Of a stretch of 64,000 nucleotides of DNA, positions 34,791-40,718 are shown one piece after another. A program made the translations under genes and the position numbers. The notes beneath the pieces are model-generated. The model did not search any database. It was not told the origin of the DNA and saw only the letters and a program-made list of their open reading frames with translations. Source of the DNA: Bacteroidota bacterium (GTDB lineage: Bacteria > Bacteroidota > Bacteroidia > Chitinophagales > Chitinophagaceae). The stretch is taken from positions 62,001-126,000 of the forward strand of contig CANGDH010000002.1 in the NCBI GenBank assembly GCA_947452555.1, read 5' to 3'. Numbering within the stretch: position 1 is the stretch's first letter; each line of letters begins with the position of its first letter.

Positions 34791-35189
34791 CTATTTTTTC
34801 AAAGTGCGCATAAAATTCACTAGTGCCCATATATCTTCTTGGTCAGGAATTTTCTTTTTAAATGCTGGCATATCACCACGTCCTTCTGATGTTTTGAAAT
34901 GGATTGCACCATCAGCTTGTCCTTGGAATGCAGCTTTACTGAAATCTGGAGGGGTAGTCTCTAATTGTGCAGACTTACTACCATCCCCTAAGCCAGTTTT
35001 GCCATGACAAGATGCGCAATGTTGATTCCATAAGGTTTTACCAGTTGCAATTGAAGCAGCATCTCCTTTTAATGGATTAGCGGCTTTTGCTTTATCAGCT
35101 GGAACAACCCAAGGCTTATTTTGTAAAATGGTGAAACTTGCAGTTGTAATAAATACAACGATTAAGGTTAATACAGATAATTTTTTCAT
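34791..35189 (-). CDS. exported monohaem class I cytochrome c
   Basis: This 132-residue periplasmic cytochrome has a signal peptide or N-terminal anchor (about 1-22). The haem site is CASCH (Cys58, Cys61, His62) and the distal ligand Met107 lies in GRGDMPAF. The closing DIWALVNFMRTLKK is typical of small c-type cytochromes that shuttle electrons. The ATG at 35189 gives a proper signal peptide; the longer frame to 35240 does not. It is flanked by hairpins on both sides and has its own promoter candidate, so it is probably transcribed singly. Nearby NrfD-ferredoxin and haem proteins suggest it is their soluble partner. Confidence 0.92.
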   Translation of the reverse strand: MKKLSVLTLIVVFITTASFTILQNKPWVVPADKAKAANPLKGDAASIATGKTLWNQHCASCHGKTGLGDGSKSAQLETTPPDFSKAAFQGQADGAIHFKTSEGRGDMPAFKKKIPDQEDIWALVNFMRTLKK

Positions 35190-35209
35190 TGGTTTCGATT
35201 TTGATATTA

Positions 35210-35240
35210 CAAAGGTGCTTTTATACCATAGGGTGTTCAA
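35210..35240 (-). promoter_or_regulatory. promoter candidate for cytochrome c
   Basis: On the minus strand, TTG (35238-35240) and CACCTTTG (35210-35217) are separated by 20 bases, the spacing expected for Bacteroidota -33 and -7 elements. The -7 box has one mismatch to TAnnTTTG. The leader would be about 14 bases. Confidence 0.45.
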
Positions 35241-35289
35241 TGACTGGGGTCATTTTTAAATATGACATTTGTCAGCCCTATTGAAATAC

Positions 35290-35333
35290 AAAGAGGGACT
35301 TGATCTGAGCAATTGCTCGTCAAGTCCCTCTTT
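35290..35333 (-). terminator. terminator of the DUF5777 unit
   Basis: AAAGAGGGACTTGA (35290-35303) and TCAAGTCCCTCTTT (35320-35333) form a 14-base stem with an inner GAGC/GCTC stem. It lies 28 bases after the DUF5777 stop codon. Confidence 0.9.
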
Positions 35334-35360
35334 TCAATGTTCCGTTTAACCTAACTTATG

Positions 35361-36263
35361 CTAGAAATTCCAAAGTCTTGAAATGTTAAATCCAATTGCG
35401 AACTGACTTTTTGTGAAGTCATTATGATTGAATACATTGTTTGTTTGAGGTAATAAATATCCGTAGTTACCTAGGAATACTTGAAAGTCGTGTCCACTTG
35501 TCTTCATATCTAATCCTATACTTAAATTAGGATTCGGATTGTTCATAGGATGTTGTGTTAGTGGTTGATCATAGTTAGCTATGATTGACATGCCCTCGGT
35601 AATTTTATACCTTCCAGATACGCTTATTGCTAAATGCTCATTATGTGTTTTAGGCTGTGCCACATTCGCTGCAGTGTAAAAAGCTTCCACATTGTTATAA
35701 TAAGATAAGCTTGGTGCAACTTGTAATGATAATTTATCAGATAGTTTTCTTGCAATAATTAATTGAGAAAAATAACTGATTCTATCTTGGAAATTTACAA
35801 TTGGTAAAGAACTATTCTTAGCTCTTGTATCCATTACCGTATTTGCAAATAAAGTAACGCTAACCGGCATTTTATTGTCTTTAGTTTGCTTTAAAAGTGC
35901 ATATTTTAATGTTCCAACAGTTTGCATACGGTCATTGGTCGCGCCAAACCCAACTTGCAAGTCTTGCACTGGAACATAACTGAATCCTAATAACATATTT
36001 GCACTTGCAAATAGGCCACCAAGGTCTTTCCAGCCATTTTCGATAGTACCAAAACGGTGTTGGATATCAAACTCAAATGTTCCTTTAATAGGCACCATTA
36101 CAGTTTGATTGTCGATAATATGATTTCCGTCAAACGTGTTTTTTACGTAAGATTTCTTTTTAACTACAGGAGCTTTAGCCTGTGTTGAGTCTTGCGCTAT
36201 CAGTTGAGTCGCACTCAACAACACTACTAATAGTAATGATAGATATGATATTGCTTTTTTCAT
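35361..36263 (-). CDS. DUF5777-family outer-membrane beta-barrel protein
   Basis: This 300-residue protein has a signal peptide (about 1-24, ending LIAQ). Alternating amphipathic strands through to the terminal FAIGFNISRLWNF fit an outer-membrane barrel. FEFDIQHRFGTIENGWKDLGGLFASANMLLGF and the LGNYGYLLPQTNN region are characteristic of DUF5777. These barrels are found beside exported cytochromes in Bacteroidota, but their function is not established. The ATG at 36263 is chosen because upstream ATGs lie inside the preceding haem-protein gene. It lies 10 bases after the CxxxxCH lipoprotein in one operon with the EB_dh-type protein. Confidence 0.85.
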   Translation of the reverse strand: MKKAISYLSLLLVVLLSATQLIAQDSTQAKAPVVKKKSYVKNTFDGNHIIDNQTVMVPIKGTFEFDIQHRFGTIENGWKDLGGLFASANMLLGFSYVPVQDLQVGFGATNDRMQTVGTLKYALLKQTKDNKMPVSVTLFANTVMDTRAKNSSLPIVNFQDRISYFSQLIIARKLSDKLSLQVAPSLSYYNNVEAFYTAANVAQPKTHNEHLAISVSGRYKITEGMSIIANYDQPLTQHPMNNPNPNLSIGLDMKTSGHDFQVFLGNYGYLLPQTNNVFNHNDFTKSQFAIGFNISRLWNF

Positions 36264-36273
36264 TTGAATTAAT

Positions 36274-36672
36274 TTAATTGTTTTTAGCTCCTTGTTTAAT
36301 CCATGCATAAATTTTTGCATTGATTTTTTCATCAGGACCAGCACCCAAAGGCATTACTGGGCTTTTCTTGCCATTCAACCACAACATCAACACGCTATTA
36401 TCAGGATCATTGGCTTTGATATAACTGCCATCTGTCAAAGCTTTAAATGCATTCGCTTCTGTTAAGTCTGGGGCCTTAGCTCCAGCAGCATGACATCCGC
36501 TCTTTGCACAACTATTGGTAAAAAGGGGGGTAATATCTGTTTTGAAACTCATAGTTTCAGTGATACTACTTCCTGGATTAATCACCACAGTTGAAGTCTT
36601 TGAACATCCCGTAATAGCAAGCATGATCACGGCAAATAGACCTGATAATATTGCTATTTTTTTGGTTAACAT
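36274..36672 (-). CDS. c-type haem lipoprotein with CxxxxCH motif
   Basis: This 132-residue lipoprotein (lipobox AITGC, Cys23) carries one atypical haem-binding site, SCAKSGCH, with Cys55, Cys60 and His61: four residues between the cysteines instead of two. KAPDLTEANAFKALTDGSYI and PVMPLGAGPDEKINAKIYAWIKQGAKNN match the planctomycete-type/Bacteroidota cytochrome c domain seen in surface proteins. It should be anchored in an outer or inner membrane leaflet facing the periplasm. It is encoded between the EB_dh-type protein (28 bases upstream) and the DUF5777 barrel, hinting at a haem chain next to a barrel. Confidence 0.8.
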   Translation of the reverse strand: MLTKKIAILSGLFAVIMLAITGCSKTSTVVINPGSSITETMSFKTDITPLFTNSCAKSGCHAAGAKAPDLTEANAFKALTDGSYIKANDPDNSVLMLWLNGKKSPVMPLGAGPDEKINAKIYAWIKQGAKNN

Positions 36673-36700
36673 ACATTTACTTTTAATCGTTTACTGACCA

Positions 36701-38014
36701 CTATTGTTTTTGAAACTTAAGCATCAAATTTGGTTGAATTGCGTGTTGGTAGTTTGATCTATTCCATACTGCAAATCCAAAAGGTTGGTCTTGTAAACTT
36801 GAAAAATCAATATCTTGTTTCAATACATCACCTGTTTTTAATTTTCTTTTATACTCAACAATATATCCAGATCCAGTATATGTAGTTGCACAATTAATAT
36901 CTGCACGACCATTTTTAAGTGGAGAAACAATTACAGAAGGGAAACACTTTGCACCAATTTCACTTGTTGCTGCATCTCCTAGTCTTTGATAGTCTGTTCC
37001 AGTATTTGGATCAATTGTTCCACCGCTATAGGTTAATACACCAGTTGAACTTACCGCAGTCACTTTTTTCGCAGCACCACCGGTTGTAGTATCTGCAATA
37101 GTAATATAACTTGAAGTTGAATTAGGTATTACATATAATGGAACTGAAACTGCTGTACCTGTTCCGTCTAGTTTTAAACTTTGAGTATTTGAGAATGAAC
37201 CTTGTGTTGCATCTGCAGAATAAACAGGACGATTAGGCCATGTTGTAGAAGTACTTGCTACTGCTACATCGTCTACGTGACGTCCATTTGCATTACCACC
37301 AGTTAAATTACTAACAGCTGGACCACCTGCCCAATCTTGGTAGTTATCATCCATTTGACCATAACTCAAGCCCTTACTAGGCTGCATCCACCACATATCA
37401 ATTTTTTCACTTGTACCATTGGTATAGTGATTTCCACTTGCAGAGTTAGACTTGTAAACTGAAGGAGTTGTTGAATAATCCATATAAGGAGTAAATACGT
37501 GACAGCTAGCATAACAAGTTTGAGTTGTAAATTTTGGAGTTGAATTATCAATATTCCATAACATTGCAATTTTGTCTTCACCATAACCTTCTCTTGTCAA
37601 CACTCCGTTTGCATCAAATGTTCTGCTACTTCCTTCCTTTGCCCACAACTTAGTTGTTGGATTAAAATACCAAGGAGCCACTTTTTGACTTTGGTCTTTG
37701 TCAGCATACTCTGCTAAGAAGTACACATACTCCGCATCGTACATTGCTTTTAAGGATACTGGGATTTTGTCTCCAATATAACCTGCAAACAAAGCATTAC
37801 CTGGATCAGGTACTACTGGTGCAAATTCGATTTTTGTTGCTTTGTCCCAGATGGCGTCTATCGTGCCATCTATTGTAGGAGCTGCTGTAGTCTTTATGGC
37901 TACAAGTTCGGATGAGTTTACTGTAGTTACACCTACCACTTGGTCAGTTTTAGTACAATACATAAATGTCATCACCACCAAGGCAAATACTGATAGAATC
38001 TTTAAAATTTTCAT
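36701..38014 (-). CDS. ethylbenzene-dehydrogenase-related haem-binding lipoprotein
   Basis: This 437-residue exported lipoprotein (lipobox TFMYC, Cys20) resembles the haem-b-binding gamma subunit fold of ethylbenzene dehydrogenase and related proteins (PF09459). It starts PTIDGTIDAIWDKATKI with MYDAEYVYFLAEYADKDQS. It also carries CYASCH (Cys167, Cys171, His172), a CxxxCH variant of the c-haem motif. A low-complexity insert rich in serine, threonine and glycine spans about 235-350. No molybdenum subunit accompanies it, so it is more likely an electron carrier or sensor than part of a dehydrogenase. It is the first gene of a three-gene operon with the CxxxxCH lipoprotein and the DUF5777 barrel. 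Confidence 0.82.
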   Translation of the reverse strand: MKILKILSVFALVVMTFMYCTKTDQVVGVTTVNSSELVAIKTTAAPTIDGTIDAIWDKATKIEFAPVVPDPGNALFAGYIGDKIPVSLKAMYDAEYVYFLAEYADKDQSQKVAPWYFNPTTKLWAKEGSSRTFDANGVLTREGYGEDKIAMLWNIDNSTPKFTTQTCYASCHVFTPYMDYSTTPSVYKSNSASGNHYTNGTSEKIDMWWMQPSKGLSYGQMDDNYQDWAGGPAVSNLTGGNANGRHVDDVAVASTSTTWPNRPVYSADATQGSFSNTQSLKLDGTGTAVSVPLYVIPNSTSSYITIADTTTGGAAKKVTAVSSTGVLTYSGGTIDPNTGTDYQRLGDAATSEIGAKCFPSVIVSPLKNGRADINCATTYTGSGYIVEYKRKLKTGDVLKQDIDFSSLQDQPFGFAVWNRSNYQHAIQPNLMLKFQKQ

Positions 38015-38090
38015 ACAATTTCAATTTATAGTTAGCGTTAAAATTCCAAACACAAAATTTGTCTTTATTAAATGCGTGCCATATGACCTT

Positions 38091-38121
38091 TCTCATCGAT
38101 TTTTATGATTAATCTCATCAT
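38091..38121. promoter_or_regulatory. repeat element upstream of the redox operon
   Basis: TCTCATC occurs at 38091-38097 and again at 38113-38119, 22 bases apart (two helical turns). The second copy is part of an inverted repeat, ATGAT (38105-38109) and ATCAT (38117-38121). It lies in the 146-base divergent gap between the EB_dh-type gene and the DUF4442 gene and could be an operator. Confidence 0.35.
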
Positions 38122-38160
38122 TTTAAGACTTATACTTAACTTCATAAAATAATATTTACC

Positions 38161-38643
38161 ATGAACCCTGCATTTGATAAATTCAAAAACATAGTAATAA
38201 ATCCATTTACATTTAAAATGTTTTTACTACAAAAATTACCTGCTGCTTTTTTTGCAGGCTTGCGTATTAAAGCATTTTCTTCCACTATATGTGTTGTAAA
38301 AGTGCGTTATAGTTGGTTTACAAAGAACCCATTTAAATCTATGTATTTCGCAGTAGAAGCCATGGCAGCAGAAATGTGCAGTGGCATGTTGGTGTTTGGT
38401 CAAGTATATAAACGAAATCCTAAAGTAAGTATGCTGGTTGTAAAGATGGAATCCGACTTTGTTAAAAAAGCAACTGGCACAATCTTGTTCACTTGTGAAG
38501 ACGGCCAGCTTATTCAAAATGCAATTAACGAATCAATTGCTACAAAAGAAGGAAGAACAATAATTTGCAAGTCTGTTGGTACAAATGAGCAAGGAGAAAC
38601 TGTAGCAATTTTTAATTTCACATGGAGTGTAAAAGCAAAATAG
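38161..38643 (+). CDS. DUF4442 hotdog-fold thioesterase-like protein
   Basis: This 160-residue cytoplasmic protein matches DUF4442, a hotdog-fold group related to acyl-CoA thioesterases. RIKAFSSTICVVKVRYSWFTKNPFKSMYFAVEAMAAEMCSG is the family's core strand-helix region (about 38-78). It has no signal peptide despite a hydrophobic N-terminal stretch (about 18-35). Family activity is not well established; acyl-thioester hydrolysis is inferred from fold. It is a single gene, divergent from the redox operon and convergent with the putative sensor gene at 38692. Confidence 0.85.
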   Translation: MNPAFDKFKNIVINPFTFKMFLLQKLPAAFFAGLRIKAFSSTICVVKVRYSWFTKNPFKSMYFAVEAMAAEMCSGMLVFGQVYKRNPKVSMLVVKMESDFVKKATGTILFTCEDGQLIQNAINESIATKEGRTIICKSVGTNEQGETVAIFNFTWSVKAK

Positions 38644-38691
38644 AATTATGCTTTATTGAAAAATTAACTTGTATTAAAAAGAAGTATTTAT

Positions 38692-40080
38692 TTACGCTTG
38701 AATGATTCGTTGTATTTTTTTAATCTCTGCTGGAGTTATAAAATACTCAAAGAAACGCTTATCGTCTGCTTTTCTTACACTACTAATTAGTGGTGTGTTC
38801 GATTGACTAATAAATTGATACTTATCGTTGATAGCGTTCATTACGTCACTTCTTACTTTCTTCTGTAAGCCTACATTTTTATCTTTAATTCCTAAGACAT
38901 GATTAATTTGATGAATTTCCACTTTTTGTTGATTCAAATTTGCAGTAAGTAATAATTCAATTAAGGTAAGCTCTGTGCCAACAAATGCCTGTTGAATAGA
39001 CTTTGTTTTAAGCATTTTAAGCTGCGCGTTTTGAATTTTTTGCTTAACCCTTTTTCTTATTAAAAAAATTATTGTAACAATGAACAAAATACATGAAAAT
39101 GTAATAACTATATACCAAATAATATGATTGTCTTTGGTCCAAATTGGGAATGTCTTTAATTCAAACTCGGACCTGTCGTACTTCAAAATGACAAACTTGC
39201 TAGCAATTGGATCATATGAATAAATATTATTCTTATAATTGAACAGAAAAATGTTTGACATTCTTCTTGCTAAAAATTGGTTTAAGCTTGAATTATTTGA
39301 TTTTAAAACTTGATTATGTAGAAAATCAAATAAATAGACTTGGTCATGTTGCACATATAAATACCCTTCACTTGTAGGTACTGCCACTCCATTTATAAAA
39401 TCATCCTTAGTAATATCAATTAAAGCATCACTCAATAGACCTAATGGCACCCAGTTTTTAGTTTCTAAATCCAAATAATAGGCATTGTTTCTTTTAACTC
39501 CTTTTACTTGTTCTTTTACTCCGGCATTCATCTCCCGTTCAAATGGGAGATAGATTCTTCCTTCTTTTTCAGAAAACCAATTAAAACCTGATGTATATAT
39601 TTCCTTATTTAAAGGAACAATGTCCCATTCCCTGTCAACAAAATTTAACCTTCTTAAATGTCCGTTCGATTTCCAGAACCCATAACCACCAAAACTGTAT
39701 AATTCATCTTTAAAAAAGAACGTATTACCGTCAATATTGTAATTGATATTATAAGTATTATCTATTCTCTTAAATATTAGCAGGCCGTCTTCCTTCTTAT
39801 CTAGTTTATATACTATGCCAGTTTGGGCTATATGGATGTATATTGACTTGTCTTTTTTTATAATTTCCTGTACATTATTCTTAAAAAAAGTGTTTTCGGT
39901 AGGTATTGAATTATAGGGAAAAGTCGTCATTATTCTAAGTTCCGCGCTATCTAAACTTAGGATTAATGTCCAAAAAGGACTAACTGGAACCTTATAAACA
40001 GAGTCTAAATCCGTTGAAACTGCAAAAGCATTGAATTTTATCAATAATGCTAGAAAAATTATAAGAACTTTGTTTTTCAT
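38692..40080 (-). CDS. single-TM protein with kelch-like ectodomain, putative sensor
   Basis: I do not recognise a named family for this 462-residue protein. It has a signal peptide (1-20, ending NAFA). A periplasmic beta-rich domain of about 300 residues includes a kelch-like unit, YSFGGYGFWKSNGHLRRLNF, around 128-147. One membrane helix (about 320-341) is followed by a basic cytoplasmic tail of about 120 residues. The tail is helical (LTLIELLLTANLNQQKVEIHQINHVLG) and ends in TPAEIKKIQRII, which might be a winged-helix-like DNA or protein-binding module. The layout suggests a one-component membrane sensor (inference). A perfect -7 box and three TTACCTAT repeats lie in its upstream region. 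Confidence 0.65.
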   Translation of the reverse strand: MKNKVLIIFLALLIKFNAFAVSTDLDSVYKVPVSPFWTLILSLDSAELRIMTTFPYNSIPTENTFFKNNVQEIIKKDKSIYIHIAQTGIVYKLDKKEDGLLIFKRIDNTYNINYNIDGNTFFFKDELYSFGGYGFWKSNGHLRRLNFVDREWDIVPLNKEIYTSGFNWFSEKEGRIYLPFEREMNAGVKEQVKGVKRNNAYYLDLETKNWVPLGLLSDALIDITKDDFINGVAVPTSEGYLYVQHDQVYLFDFLHNQVLKSNNSSLNQFLARRMSNIFLFNYKNNIYSYDPIASKFVILKYDRSEFELKTFPIWTKDNHIIWYIVITFSCILFIVTIIFLIRKRVKQKIQNAQLKMLKTKSIQQAFVGTELTLIELLLTANLNQQKVEIHQINHVLGIKDKNVGLQKKVRSDVMNAINDKYQFISQSNTPLISSVRKADDKRFFEYFITPAEIKKIQRIIQA

Positions 40081-40145
40081 ATATAATATTGTAAATCAAG
40101 TAGTTAAATAGGTAATTAACCCATATATTACAAATACATCTATTT

Positions 40146-40153
40146 CAAAGATA
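40146..40153 (-). promoter_or_regulatory. -7 promoter element for the putative sensor gene
   Basis: On the minus strand this reads TATCTTTG, a perfect TAnnTTTG match. The leader would be about 60 bases and would include the ATAGGTAA copy at 40108. Confidence 0.45.
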
Positions 40154-40228
40154 AGAAATAACCTATAACCCCACTTAAATGGTAACTATATTACCTATAT
40201 AGAATTTTAACTAACTATAAATTGGGTA

Positions 40229-40292
40229 AGCTTTTGGGGGAAAGCTATGGATTTAAACAAAAGGTCAAGCTCGCTTGGCCTTTTGTGTTTTA
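40229..40292 (+). terminator. double hairpin upstream of the CBM48 gene
   Basis: A small hairpin (AGCTTT and AAAGCT arms around a G-rich loop, about 40229-40246) is followed by a strong one. The strong stem pairs ACAAAAGGTCAAG (40257-40269) with CTTGGCCTTTTGT (40274-40286), followed by a short T-rich stretch. It sits 60 bases before the CBM48 start with no gene ending into it. It may terminate a small RNA or form an attenuating leader. Confidence 0.5.
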
Positions 40293-40346
40293 GGTGGGTT
40301 ACCTTATAAGTTTTTAAGTATAAAGTGTACAATTAACACATTACCT

Positions 40347-40631
40347 ATGATTGAGAAAAAATATTTCAAGACTAAAGATTATTGTAAAGTGAAATTCAGC
40401 TTAGACGTTGAAGCTAAGAAAATCGATATTTTAGGACTTAATGGTGAATGGAAAAAAGGGATTGCAATGACTAAGAGGAAAGACGGCAGTTTTACAGTTG
40501 ACGTTAATTTGCTTAAGGACACCCAACATGAATTTAAATATCTGGTTGACAAGAAACATTGGATAAACGACCCAGAAACAGTAAGCACTCTGAATGTTTT
40601 TGGTACATCGAATAGTGTTTTAAGTATATAA
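40347..40631 (+). CDS. stand-alone CBM48/isoamylase-N-like glycan-binding domain
   Basis: This 94-residue protein is a single early-set (CBM48, AMPK-beta-like) domain that binds alpha-glucans such as glycogen. Typical parts are KVKFSLDVEAKKIDILGLNGEWKKG (about 14-38) and HEFKYLVDKKHWINDPE (about 66-82), which carry the aromatic residues of the sugar site. It has no catalytic domain and no signal, so it acts in the cytoplasm. The ATG at 40347 is chosen; the longer frame starts with TTG inside the hairpin. A terminator follows. It may tether a glycogen enzyme encoded elsewhere (inference). Confidence 0.85.
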   Translation: MIEKKYFKTKDYCKVKFSLDVEAKKIDILGLNGEWKKGIAMTKRKDGSFTVDVNLLKDTQHEFKYLVDKKHWINDPETVSTLNVFGTSNSVLSI

Positions 40632-40641
40632 ATAGAAAGAT

Positions 40642-40681
40642 GAAAAAAAGCCTTTCCATTCACTTGGAAGGGCTTTTTTAT
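40642..40681 (+). terminator. terminator of the CBM48 gene
   Basis: AAAAAAAGCCTTTCCA and TGGAAGGGCTTTTTTA form a stem with a short ATTCACT loop, eleven bases after the CBM48 stop codon, with a clear T-run. Confidence 0.9.
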
Positions 40682-40718
40682 GCGATTTCGGCATTCAATT
40701 ATCTATTAGTTTTGCCAA

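Larger units (their letters stand above)
40108..40348. repeat. three copies of an 8-base TTACCTAT/ATAGGTAA repeat
   Basis: ATAGGTAA is at 40108-40115, and its complement TTACCTAT at 40191-40198 and 40341-40348. The middle copy is part of a perfect GGTAA-N5-TTACC inverted repeat (40181-40195). All lie in the divergent gap between the putative sensor gene and the CBM48 gene, flanking both promoters, as operator copies would. Confidence 0.4.

Noticed and set aside
36701..38014. Ethylbenzene or similar hydrocarbon dehydrogenase
   Set aside because: Only a protein like the haem-binding gamma-type subunit is present; no catalytic alpha or iron-sulfur beta subunit of that enzyme accompanies it.
38105..38121. 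FNR/CRP binding site in front of the redox operon
   Set aside because: The inverted repeat is ATGAT-N7-ATCAT, whereas FNR needs TTGAT-N4-ATCAA and CRP a TGTGA core.
40707..40714. Promoter -7 element TAGTTTTG for the TonB receptor
   Set aside because: It ends only five bases before the start codon and would require a leaderless or truncated message; more likely chance.
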